Positions 1 to 11,876 of a stretch of DNA of 64,000 bases are shown piece by piece. The translations under genes were made by a program, and so were the position numbers. The stretch comes from Nigrospora sphaerica (lineage: Eukaryota > Ascomycota > Sordariomycetes > Amphisphaeriales > Apiosporaceae). The stretch covers positions 8,804,001-8,868,000 of the forward strand of contig JAGVVL010000001.1 of NCBI GenBank assembly GCA_018287875.1. Reading direction: 5' to 3'. Numbering within the stretch: position 1 is the stretch's first letter; each line of letters starts with the position of its first letter. The notes below the pieces were generated by a model that was not told where the DNA came from, did not search any database, and saw nothing but the letters and a program-made list of their open reading frames with translations.

Positions 1-3000
1 TGATTGAAGAAGAAGTACGTGAGAACATCGGAGGAGGGGGGAGACTCCCTATGTATGTGTACACATGACCAGTGGGTGCGAACGAGGCTTCCCAACAATA
101 GATGGACAAGAGGAATTCCTGATACTCTTACCAGGTCCGCTCAAATGTGTGCCTTCTGACCGAAAAGCAATATAATGAACAAGTTTTTATTCCGCATGCT
201 CCTAGCGAGCCAACATGGAAGCTTCGGAATCGGTAGGAGATGCGTGATGGGCCATTTAATAGTCTGTTACTACTTGTGACTTTCCAGAGACGTCCAGCTC
301 GTGCATGCCAGGCGAACTACCAAGGACCCGGAGACCGGCGGACAGAAACTACGCAGTGCTACGGAGCACTATTATTCATAGAATAACCTTAAATGCGCTA
401 GTTGCGGTAGAACATCAGAGATGCCCCTGCTTTGTTTCCGTGGCGTAGGGATGGCACGTAAGGCAGCGGCCGAGCGGCACGCTTGGAGGGCAAGGGTTGT
501 CGTTTCTGTTGGCATTTATACGGATCCATACCTCTATTTCACTTTTTATTGGTGAAGCTGCGGGCTGCCTCTCACGAATAAATGAGCCTCCAGATTTTTC
601 TTGTAATCTCTGAAGGCCCCCGTCTGCGAAATGAAGTGAGAAGGGTATGTTGGGGGTTTGCCAAATATACCTGACGCGCGATCTTGTTGTTGGATGGCAC
701 GGCACGGCACAGGGGCGACGCTGGTAATAGTTCCTCCCAAGACCTATGTGTGTTGTTACTTTGGATATCCCCCATCACGCGCCTTGGTATTCACCAACCA
801 TCGCCTTACGCACCCTATCCCTGAATTCCGTCCCAATATTGCTGTTCCAACCCGGTAGCCGCGAATCTAACAAGCTAGTCATGGTTTTCGCAGTCAAGGG
901 ATCATAACTATCATGTGAGAAGATGAAGAGCTCAGGAAATCTCGGAGCCGCCCTTCAGGATGCTTGCAGCGATTTCCCACAGGAGATGCCGTCGGGTAGC
1001 AACGGCTTTTACAATAGGGGAAAGACATAGGACACAGAAAACACCTACACAGGCGCAAGACAGGAAGCCTGGGTCGGTGGCATGCGAATATTTCATGTTG
1101 ATGGAAGAGATGTATGTACCTGGTGCTTTGGAGGGTGCTCAGGTGCATTTGTTCTGGATCACTGTGTCCTTACGTACCTCTTACTGGCTACAAAAGTACA
1201 CTGGAGCTCCGTTACCCCAGGCTCGAACATGTGTCACTTACTATGCAGTATCAATCTTCTCAAGCACGCTTCTCTAAGTATAAATGTACTATATAAGTAG
1301 AACGGGCGGATATGTATTAAAAAAGAAAGCGGGCAGGGGTGAGTCGCTTTTGCTTACCCCTCGCCAGATAAATGGGAGATCATCTAGGCTAGAAGGAAGA
1401 GAAAAGAGAGAGGTCAACTGTTAGAGACATAAGGGCTCGGACTAATAGCAAAGGATATAAGAATCCTAGGGGTATGGACCTCAACAGAAGAGTACGAAGG
1501 ATAAGGGACCTAAGTGGCGAGGCAGCGGGTAGGCGGAAGCAGGCTATAAGAAGGGGGCGAAGGAAACTAGAATGAGATGAAGGACAGATATTAATCCATT
1601 TAACCTTTACCCTTACCTTCTACCTGTCCAGCGCCTACAAAATGCCTAGTGCCCCTTCTAGCCTATACTCCGACAAAGCCCCTCTAACATTAACACCATT
1701 CGTACCGAGGCGTGTACCCAGCGCTAGGCTTCGGCTCGCACCACCAGTTCCACCTGCCTCCCGCTCATGTGCAAGACGGCACTTGTTTCTTCTCGTCCGC
1801 TGTTCACTCGATCTGGGTTACTTGGCCCTGCCAGTACATACTGTACGATGCGATGAAATGGCTTTACAAGACGGTATCGGAACTACCAGGCGCCACCAAC
1901 TCGATTTCCTTTCTGTCCATTGGCATCCGACGAGCATCACTTCCACCCGCTATGTCGTCTCGATCTATGCCGACTCTACGAGCATTTATGGCCCACGAAT
2001 ACGAACGGTGACTGACGATTCAGCCTGGCTACTTCTTTCCGCTTCTTCCCACGATCTTTCGCAGCGTTCCTGCCATTGTGCACACCTTCGCTAACAGCAG
2101 CAAGTCCCTGCACGGGCTGTATACAAGTCGCCTACGCCCAGGACATATATGCCTCTAGATTCCCATAACCCAGCGGTCCGGAGAAGTTGTGCAATTGCGA
2201 ATATCTCAAATCTTACGCAACCAACAAGTGATGCAGACGCTTTGGAACGTATCAGCGCGCTCGAGTGATGGATGTGAATGACTCGGTTGCCGTACTCCCC
2301 GCCCACCAAGGACTGTTGGAGCTGCGCAGCTCTGCGCACCCGGGTCTTTCGCGTACGAGGCTGTCGCCGTCTCCAGAGATGACGTCCAATTCATTGATGT
2401 TGGTGAAGACGGCAGAGACGCATGGCCATGGAAACACAAGACGAGAGGGACGGTTGGGATCTTACAAGATGGGGGTCCTTCAGCGCATGTAGCGTAACAC
2501 GGGTATACGTAAGAGACCTCGTGATAATTAGGCTATGATGAGGCCAAAGCCAGAGTTCCTTTCAACCATTTTTCGCTCATCAGCCCATGCTGTGCCTTGT
2601 TTCCTGTTGCATTTGTCACCCACTTATAACCACCGGCACTTCTGAACAGTGTCGAAACTAGTTGTCTTCTTTGAAACTGAAGCGGTGCTTATCTATAAGT
2701 GCGACGTCACTAGAAATATCTGGCGAGTGATGTACGGTTGAGACCGGGAGGAGCAGAGGTTGAAGAAAGAGTAAGTCTGCGAATTCGCATCGTAATCACC
2801 ACTAGTGATGCTGCGCTGCCGGACGATAGCACTCTGCGTCCAATGTTAGCAGGTGTTCGAAGAATGCACCGTAAGTAGCTATGGAAACGCATTACCCATT
2901 TTGAGCATGTGTGGCCGATATCCTGGGACAGGAGAGCCATGAATTCTCGTCATTACCTAATCGTTGCCGTTCTCTATCATAATTATACTCTGAGTGGTGC

Positions 3001-3857
3001 ATTATTTCGTCGTTCGAGGGTGCGGCATTTGGGCCGGCTGCGTATGCGACCGTTTCTACCCCGTTCCACCGCCTCACCTATGCTTGGCCGATCGTTCCTG
3101 ATTTTGAACGATAAAGAGGATTAGTTCGAGAGAGGTTTGTTTGATTCTTCGCCCGTGTGGGACCCCTTTCCCCTCTTGACTACATGCGGGGTTTGTGCTG
3201 GAGGTAAGTATGACACCCCTCACGATCATGGACCTGCTACAGTACCAACGTTGCTTTCTCGACTGTCTGTGACACCAGTAGTGGTTCTGTACGGTGGCTC
3301 AGGTAGTAATTAGATACAGTTTTCCCATCTCGACAACGTGTCGTGCTAGCAAGTCTGAGATCTGCAGATGATGGTGGAATGTTATGACGCCTGCATCACG
3401 CCAATTTCGATTCATTGCTACCTCTCGGTACTAGTTGTGTTGGCAGGTTTACCAAGACTCGCGATATATTTCAGTGTTTCTTGCTTTCTTACGTACGCTG
3501 GGTATGGTTCTGCAGTCAGCCTATATTTACGGCGTATCCCAGAAGAACGTGATCTTGATATAAGCACTAGAGATATTGAATGCAGTACGAAGCGCACGCA
3601 AGATGACATCAAATGCGGGGGATCGGCACGTAGAAAGTGGTGTTGCTCCAGGCAGCTGCAGAAACAGTCATACAAGATAGGACAAGATGCACTCACAGCT
3701 AGAGGACAGCGTCTCAAACGTCGATACATAAAAACCGTCTTAACTCCATGATCTAATGAACATCATTGATAATTGTATTCTTCTTCATCGCAATAAAGCT
3801 ACTTAATCCGATCCATTACCTCTACTTTCGAGTTCCCAACGCAAAATCTCTTTCATC
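1..3857. other. Gene-poor region, no intact gene recognised
   Basis: Open frames here are short, overlap on both strands and carry no recognisable domain. Base composition looks closer to 48-50% GC by eye, lower than the region beyond 15 kb. A 49-codon open stretch at 2351-2497 on the plus strand ends with a glycine-rich GTVGILQDGG string that faintly recalls the active-site end of fungal patatin-like proteins, but it has no start or continuation. I regard the region as intergenic or decayed DNA. Confidence 0.6.
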
Positions 3858-4283
3858 ATGAAGCTCGCCACTTTATTCGCCGTCGCCTCGACCTTCTCTA
3901 CCGTCATGGCAATCCCTACACCGACCGATGACAGCTCGCCTACAAACACACTCTTTAAGCGAAAAGAATGTCCGAGCCCAGGCCTGAACGGCGTAAGTGA
4001 TCGTTCCGACACTCTTGTACGGTAAAGAGTTGTACTGAATTCTTATGGGCAGTCCTGTAATGGAACTTCGTGCAAGTGGGGTGGAATAAACTACCCCTGC
4101 AAGACTGGCAAATGTGTAAGTACGACCTAGGACGCCGGAGCCAGCAGTGCGAAGCCGCGCCCAACATCACCGTGTCCTTTGCTGACGATTGGCGGGCCTG
4201 TGCAGACCGGAAACGGGGGTGGGGATGGCTCTTGCTGCTTCTTCAGAAACAATGAAGCCGTGTGCCCCAATGGTGGCTGGTGA
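3858..4283 (+). CDS. Small secreted cysteine-rich protein (three exons)
   Basis: Exons 3858-3992, 4053-4115 and 4206-4283 encode 91 residues. Both introns are phase 0, start with GTAAG, end in AG (GGGCAG and TGTGCAG) and hold branch-like sequences (TACTGAAT; GCTGAC). Residues 1-18 are a clear signal peptide (MKLATLFAVA...) ending at VMA. A dibasic KR at 34-35 is a likely Kex2 site, so the mature peptide would start at Lys36 and have about 56 residues. It contains eight cysteines at 38, 47, 52, 61, 66, 76, 77 and 86 (C-x8-C-x4-C-x8-C-x4-C-x9-CC-x8-C), compatible with four disulfides. The tail is glycine-rich and ends in Trp. Function unknown: such fungal peptides can be effectors, antimicrobials or self-signals, and I could not place it in a named family. 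It stands alone in gene-poor DNA. The clean frame through three exons makes the model credible. Confidence 0.8.
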
Positions 4284-7200
4284 ACCAGGCCGTAACCGAG
4301 GTGGCCAAATAGTAATTACCGGTTGAAGAACGGAGAGGAGGCTATGTGTTTGGGCTGGAATGGGGCGACATACGGTTGCCATTACAACGACAATCATTCG
4401 GGAACAGAACAAGAACAAAGTAGACGGCTTTAAGCACTCTCACTATTTTGAGTAGAACCACCCTCGCTATAAAAAATTCTGAAAAGCCTCCTACGACTCC
4501 TGATAAACCATATGGGAGCTCGGCACACACCTCGAATTATCAGGAGAACAACATTTCATGAGAGGAAATATGAATCACGCGCACATGGGGGGGAAACTGA
4601 AATGTAGACGGAAGGTATTCCGCCACACGCGACTTTAGCAGACTTTGCCGGTAGCGAGAGTGTCAAAGAGCTCAGGGTTTCGGCGACGTGAGAACCAAAC
4701 AGGGGTGGGAGCAATGGGGATCAAAGTGACGCAGATGCACAGAAAACCATCCCAGTCCGTCAAGTCGTACCCGCAGCAGAAGGCAAATCTATGCTGTAGT
4801 CGGCCGTTCCAGACAAAACGGGCCAGATCCTAGTGGCCTTTTCCCTCGAGAAAACGGGCAAAGACGATCTCATCATCGCCTAGGCCGTTTTTCCCATTTA
4901 GTAAATGTTCTGAATTTCACTCGATACATGATCCTGGGCAACGTTCCCTTTCGGCCTGTTGCCACATCAGCCGCTGGTAGCCATACGAGGGCGATTGTGT
5001 TACCAGGCGCGGACCGGACGCGCCGACACCCGGCCTGTCTCCGTCGCGCTGGCGGGCGGCGGGCCGTCTCCTATTTTCCCAGGCGTTCCGCTGTTGATGG
5101 GGACCCCAATGTTCCGGCCGGGAAGTTTTGGCGGCTGGCGATGGGCTTATAACGCTGCCGACGTTGGCCGCCGCGGGCTCAAAGATGCCGGCGGTGCGCG
5201 AACTTCAGCCGCCGGGCGCGAAGGCGCCGCCATCGTCGCCCAAGCTATTCCCTTCTTGACCTGAACCGTGTTCGAGCCACCCCTCCCCGCCTGCGCCATC
5301 TTCAACCGCTACCTCGGCACCATGGCCTTGTCCAATGAGGATGCATCACGGGCAGACGTGGAGTGATGATCTAGGAAGCCTCAAACTCCAGAGCGCTTGC
5401 ATTGCCCTGGGCCGGCCCGTAGTTCTCTCTTCATGTGTGGGTTTGATGGTTGGCGACTTGTCCCCAGGTTCCGAGGTGGAAGAGCCGGCTTCATTCCCAA
5501 GAACTGGCTCTTCGGCGCGCCACTCTAATTTAACCATCGATCCCTCGGTTCCCCCTTGATCCTCAGCCTGGAAAGAGTCTCTTCGGCTGTTCCGGACCGT
5601 TTGTTCCAATCATCCCGGTTGCCACTTCCCGTACGTACCATGAAGTTGCTATGGGCGCGAACGTCTTCGTTCTCCACCTTCACTGCCATAAAAGATAAAG
5701 TTATTCGCGCCGCCAGTAACGTGATTTCCCGCTAAAGCGGTCCGGGCCGCGCGATGGACTTAAACTTAGTTTTCGCGTGCATGCCGTCGGACTACCATGT
5801 TCGGGTCACGTGAGTCGGAGTTGGTTTTAGTGATTACTATTAAGTAGATGGATAGGTACATGTAGGCGTCAGTAATCCTTTCAGTTATCTGTATCATCAC
5901 ATGAGGAGCCGTCGGCTATCTGCAGCTTTGCCACTGTAACCCCGCAATCCTAGGTGGTGAACCCCCAGCAGGTTTAGCCAGCAACAGACGATCCAGACGA
6001 CCTTAAGCGGCAGAATTCATACGCGCCTGCTACAAGTCTGGCGTCAAACAGGGCCGTCGGCACTGCCTCTGGCAAAGTTGGGTTGGGCAGCACCTGGCCA
6101 CCTCCCAGGGCCTATTCTTAGCGGCTCCAGCTGTTCACACGGCTGGCCCAATTAGCGGGGACGCTGGACCATGGGAGCTGGAACAAAGTGACCAGGCAGA
6201 CTGGGAAGCTGCTGAGGCCTAGGTTGGGGGACCCGTCTTGGACCCGTCCCCAGTGTTGGTCGCTGTCGAGACGAGCACACAGCGACCGACTGTGAGCTGC
6301 AGACGGCCATCATTACGGAGTCACAAAGCGCCGGGGCTGCATCGCAACGCGACTGGGGAACCAAGAAAGTGCACGGTGTAGACTTTATGAAATGCTGCTC
6401 ATTGTCATATGGTACTCCTTCTTCATACCCCATAGACGTTTAAGCGATTTCCGTGTACCGCATATCGCCGCGAGCTAGCACCCCCACGGATCGCTTAGGC
6501 GTAGGTGTGCCTTATGCGTACCCGTGGTTGCAGCACTCCCATCGCTAATGAAAGGTCACGTTCGCATTGTCCATCTAAATTCCGAAAGCACCATTGCGAC
6601 TGGTGGTGCCGTTGAATACCGGGGTCCGTCGCAGCGCCCCTGATGGCTAGGCCAATTGCTGCGTCGATGTGGCCCCAGGCGGCACGATCAGCAACGACTC
6701 CTTCACGCAGGCGGCCGCTGTGGCTGCGGCATACGGCTGCCACTTCTTGTTCTGGTGCGCATCGGCATAGTCGCAAATGCTGCGATGACGAGGCATGAAA
6801 AGCTGTTCACCAACCCGACGCCTCCATCTAGAATGAGATGTTGAAATATTATCGATCATGCAGTCATTGTGCTATAGCAGAGACAAGAAGCTGTTTCTCG
6901 TCAAAAGAATGTATAGTGCTCCACATGGACACGGATTGGTAGGGGTTTGGGTTGGGATGTGACCTAAACCTTCCGGGGTTTGGGGAGGCACTTGGCCCAT
7001 CCGCAGGCGCATTGAAGCCGCTACACCTCAGTGCCGATCACGAAGTTCAGCCAAAACCTGAGGCGTTATCTGGGTACCAAGGGTTGTCAGAGTCCCAAAA
7101 TATGCGATATACTGACAATCCGTTAACGCAAACTCGTCAGTGGTCAAATTGGCCACTTACCTGTTCGTGACCAACCGAGCGCGGGCGTCATGAAATCTAC

Positions 7201-8042
7201 AGGGTCAAAAAGCTACGCATATTCCGTGCGCCAAACTGAGCTGAGACATTGCTGCGCTAACATAGCCAGTGTTTTCACAAAAGTAAAGCACTGATACGGT
7301 GGTAGACGACCACAACGACGACGACGACGCAATGGGTAGTGGGACAGAATAGAAACGACGGGGAAAGCTGGGTATGGAAATTTGGGGCTGATGTCGTAAA
7401 GACATCAATTAGAGTAAGAGCAGAGGTACATGTGCCGCTGCTGCTTGTGCTGATAGAGGACTCTAGTTTAGGAGGACCGTTCTTCTCTGCCAAGTAAGAA
7501 CCAACACGTACCTTGCTACCACGCGCAATGGTATTTGTGATGCGTAGATTTGCAATTCGACCTAGAGATCTGCTGGCTATGGGTACTAGCACCTGCAGTA
7601 AACGTAAACATGAACTTACGACCGCTTCATGGAACTAGTGTCGTTCCGCATTCGTGCCCGACCTCTCTGCATTTGCTTAAAGGCCAAAACTCTACATAAT
7701 GCTTTTCGGGAGGCTTTGATTGTACATACAGACTGGGACGTCTTTCATCGTAGCGACGTGGTCTACAGGCGGGTGGGCCTTGACCCTCCCTCGGGTGCGT
7801 ATAAAGGATGTGAGCAATCAATCCTCACAGGGCATTTCAGTACAACACCATCGTTTTCACCATAATCGACAAGCAGCAGGTGACTTGGGACGCTGTTGGT
7901 GATTCCATCCAACATAATCAAATGTCCCGGGGGGCGAACGTAGCTCGGACAATCGAGGCCGTGAAGAAAGAGACGAATTCGCTGTCCAGAATTTCTCTCC
8001 GATCCTTGCCCTTGGACCTGCACCTGCCCCCTCTCTCATCAT
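4284..8042. other. Intergenic region with possible decayed coding fragments
   Basis: No complete gene is visible. GC-rich patches at 4930-5560 and 6060-6800 interrupt AT-richer DNA and give short open frames in several registers without start, domain or splice support. An example is the plus-strand stretch 5266-5366, open to a stop with a protein-like composition. They may be relics of coding sequence. A purine/pyrimidine-simple stretch rich in ACGACG lies near 7310-7330. Confidence 0.5.
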
Positions 8043-9232
8043 CTAAGCGACGGAACATACACCTGGTTGTGATCGAACAAAGCGGAAAGCGGATACAATT
8101 CCATCGAAATGGATGCATGCCGCAATCATTACGGCAACATGGAAAATCTGGTGACTTGCGCCGCAGATGTCGAAAACCCGAGGCGCCCATCTCTCAGGGA
8201 TCTATCTCCACCTGTTAGCAACGGATATGTGGTGTGCAAAGGGGGAACGTCTACCCTGACTGCGTAGATGGCAGCGCCCACAAGATTTGACGTCGCCATC
8301 CAGCCCATCCAAACCAGCGACATGCGCGATTTTTGCACCGCCCAGCCGTACACCAAAAGTCCGTGCACGACGAAAATGATGGAGCTGAGTCCAAAGCCAG
8401 CGTAGAAACAAGCCCGCCAGCTGCGGTACTTTGGCGAAGCAAAGTGCGGATCAAGCGTAAGGACAGCACAAGTCAGTGCGGTACCGCTGGTCTAGCGCGT
8501 TTGTCAGTATGCGACCTCCGTACGAACATGCCCATACAAGCAACCTACAGAGGACCAATAAAGTATGCGCAGGCTTTCGTTACAGAAGAATCCATAGTAG
8601 ATGGTTGGGATTCCAGCTCCCCACATCAATACGAGAATCCCTAGATAGTCGAGCTTGTTGCAAAACGACGTTAAGGGATGGCTGTGGTTCCATAGGATAT
8701 GGAAGCTGCAGATGGTCAAGTTCGTTCCGAACCATGTGCTTTCATGAGTAGACTCACGTTGCAGAAAAAACAAAGCAAACCGCGACTCCCAGACAATACG
8801 TAGACACAACGACCAAGTCGAGTACCTGCCCATGAGGCTGGAATTTGTAAATGGCCTCGTAAAAATACACAGGCAGCGCGATGAAAGTGGCTGCACCGAT
8901 AAGGTGCGAGTAAGCGTTGACTGTCTGGTTATGGAGATAGAAGAGGCTTGTGAATGACCTCCAAACAGAGCCGGAAGTTGGCCTTCGTTGACAATCAGTA
9001 GCGAACATAGTAAATCCCACGACGTAGGTGAGTACCTGTAGCCCGATAGAATGTATTCGTTGTCCTGTTGCCACGAAGGAATCTCGTGGAAGAACAGCAG
9101 TCGGGACGGCCTGTACCATGGCGGAGACCCCTCACTATTGCTGACGATGGGATCGCCGACCGGGGAGACTGATTGATCTGATCCAAGAGATCCGGATCGG
9201 GAGCGTGAGCGCGAATACTGGCGGCGATACAT
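8043..9232 (-). CDS. PAQR / hemolysin III family seven-helix membrane protein (adiponectin-receptor-like, Izh-type)
   Basis: Five exons on the minus strand, 9232-9036, 8982-8758, 8705-8549, 8491-8255 and 8201-8043, join in frame to 324 residues. Introns are 53, 52, 57 and 53 nt with GT..AG ends; the third holds ACTGAC and the fourth GCTAAC. The N-terminus (1-40) is Ser/Arg-rich and cytosolic in this family, followed by the typical NEYILSGYR and SLFYLHNQTVNAYSHL strings, then about seven membrane segments. Candidate zinc ligands of the family are visible: His143 in SATFH and the C-terminal pair His289/His293 in SHQIFH. Yeast Izh relatives act in lipid and zinc homeostasis, and animal relatives are adiponectin or progestin receptors; the substrate here is unknown. 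An in-frame upstream ATG at 9325 would add 31 residues; I chose 9232 because the added residues do not look conserved. It shares an 814-bp divergent intergenic region with the gene at 10047. Confidence 0.92.
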
Positions 9233-10046
9233 GGAGTCTATAAGCTTAAGAAACGATGGAGAAGTAAGGAAGTTTGAATGCTGCATTGTGAAAAAGCCAG
9301 AGCAATACTTCATAATTCTGGCCAAGCTGATAAATGAGGGGTCTCGTGGTCACTCGGTCGGATCTTTTACCTATTCTAATCTACCTGGATCGTCCTGCAT
9401 ACTGTGTCACAAAAGACCCGCCGTAACAACCAATAGCACATCGATACCACCACGCAAAAGGCACCCATACCCCTGAAAGTGCAATATTTACTGATGCACT
9501 CATGCAAGCGCGCCACTCCAGAGCCTTGCTGGCGGCTACGTTCTGAGCAATCGGATAATTCGGGCCGGATCAAGTAGATGCTTCGATACAATAGCCCATG
9601 GTACACCAAAGCTGCCAGCCATGATCTTGAATTTATTGTGTTCTTGGGAACTTTACAGACGCAGTAACACTAATTTGAATGATGATACCTTATCGAGAGG
9701 GTATTCATCGAGTTAGCATGGTGTCTAGACGTCCAAGTCGTACCACGATATGCACTCACCAGGCAGGCTGTGATGCACGAATCCCCATAACTGAGTACCA
9801 GGGTGAGTACAGCCAATGATGACAGGTATTCTGTGCAATACAACTCTCACCCCCCCACACGCTCTCCGTTGACCCGACCAATCGTCTAAAGCCGGTGGTC
9901 TTGGAAGATCCCAGGACTTGCACCTGTCAATGTTGGGTTGGTGAAGGCAGCTTGAAAAGGGGACCGCCCCCGAAAAACCTGGAATTGTAGCCTGATGTCT
10001 CAAACAATACCAAAAGTCGCTTGATCACACTACTCACGTCAACACC
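9233..10046. promoter_or_regulatory. Divergent intergenic region between PAQR gene and membrane-protein gene
   Basis: This 814-bp stretch separates two genes transcribed away from each other, so it must carry both promoters and leaders. No coding sequence is convincing in it. I could not assign individual regulatory sites. Confidence 0.5.
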
Positions 10047-11876
10047 ATGTCTGTGGAAATACATCGTCCTGCCTTCATTAATAACACAATTGTTGGGTTC
10101 GTTACAGAGCCAGACGGGCGAGGGACACTTTCTATTCTCTTCTCTTGTCTCTTGACTCTCAGTTTATGTGTTTGGTCCGCCGTGCACTTGAACTTGCCCC
10201 GGTCAGGCGAGGGCGAAGCTTTATATGCTTATCGTTATTTCAAATGGAGCGTTCTGGGTATTTTTGGTCCCGAGTTGGTGATATGGGCGGCCTGGCGCCA
10301 ATTTCTCTCCGCACGACGACTTACTCAAGTGATTCAGGAGGTAAGCGAAAAGTGACTAAGTAGCCGCATATCCATATGCTGATCGACATAGATCCATCAA
10401 GATACCAACCGACCAGCACCCGCGAACAAGTGGACGATTGTGCATAGCTTCTACGCGGGTATGGGCGGCTTCGTCTTTGACATTAAGGCCCTTCAAGCCG
10501 AAGGCGATGCATTTATTCCCCACCTCGAACGCCTCCACATCACACCTCGAGGAATCCAACTCCTAGCAAAATGCGACTTGCTTCCTTCCATATCCCGCGA
10601 CGAAATAATCGACAAGAATAAAGCGGACAGGACGGCAAAACTTGTCTGCTGCTTACAAGTCAGCTGGATGCTGGTACAAGCTGTCGCTCGGGTCAGCCTG
10701 GGCCTGGCTGTGACACCTCTTGAGACCAATACGATCGGCCACGTTCTCTGTGCTTTTATCAACTACGCACTTTGGTGGCACAAACCAAAATGGATTCGAG
10801 AGCCTACAATCGTCACAGGGCGCTGGGCCAGGGCCGTCTGTGCATTCATGTACATGTCGAGTCAAATCAGTTCGGGAGACGACGAAGACAAAAGCTTCCT
10901 GCGGGATTTTGGTGTCTACCCAGAGATGTCAAATATGCTATACATCCCCACTACTGTCGACACCCCCGAAGTTTCCCAATCTCAAGACGAGACGCCGCCA
11001 CACTTGGGGAATTCGGGTGACGCAGGGTGCGAAGTCCCTGGCGGCGCAATCCCGCCCCCAGCACCCGCACCGGATTCAGCCAATGGGACGTGCCAGATTG
11101 GCGCCTTCATTCCGCGCAGAAGGCATACAGGCATCTCGGATGCTAACGATCCATCTGTGCGCCCAGGGTTCAAACCTAAGAACACTCTTTTACGCGAAAT
11201 GCAAGCTGCACGATGGAGGCTTGCTTGTGAAGCCATGGAGGCGCACCCCGCCATCCGTGAAAGGTTGGAACTGGCCGAAACCGACAAAGATGAGACAAGA
11301 TATCGCGAAGCACTTCGTCTATACCCGGAAATGCCTCAGAAGGTCAAACGACATTTCAAGCGGACAGGTCAACAGAATGGGCCACTTTCGGCAGAGGAAA
11401 CCTTATACAGAGTCTGCATGCCAGAGGAACTGGTGGTTGAGCGACCTAAGAACTGGCCTGGAGACGATCTGGTTCGCGACATGCAAGGACACCTAATGGG
11501 CATCATCCTTTGGACTGTCACCACCCTGTATGGCGCGATTCACCTAGGCGGATGGAACGAACAGTTCCCAACCGTCATTGAGCAGTGGTTATGGAGAGCT
11601 TCGGCGGCTTACATTGTCTTCAGTGGGTTGTTATGGTCATTCCTCAACCTTCTGGGCCATGTATCCGGCAGCGTATGGTGGTTCTGGTATGATATGCTTG
11701 CGGGCCATGGAAGCCCAAGGGGCTATTACATACTTCTAGCCCTGTGTTACCTCGGTGGTGCGTTGTATGTAGTGGCGCGGGTTTACCTGGTGGTAGAGGC
11801 ATTCATCTCGCTTCGCGCATTGCCTGCTTCCGCATACCAGTCACCATCGTGGATACTTACTGTCCCTCATTTATAA
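10047..11876 (+). CDS. Multi-pass membrane protein of unknown function
   Basis: Exons 10047-10340 and 10392-11876 are joined across a 51-nt phase-0 intron (GTAAGC...CATAG) to give 592 residues. Hydrophobic segments lie at about 27-48 and 66-84, two more follow after about residue 180, and at least three lie in the last 130 residues, the final one just before the C-terminus. The order is two N-terminal helices, a conserved SFYAGMGGF motif, an amphipathic domain, a long polar middle section rich in Pro and charged residues, and a helical C-terminal block. I recognise this as an architecture found in many uncharacterised filamentous-fungal proteins, often in multiple copies per genome, but no biochemical role is known to me. 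The start codon has a good context (CACCATGT). Codon use is less GC3-biased than in genes beyond 15 kb. Confidence 0.88.

Noticed and set aside
6490..6860. Plus-strand stretch [11 protein letters not shown] suggesting a subtilase fragment
   Set aside because: Only about 35 codons are open, bounded by stops, and the following sequence does not fit the family.
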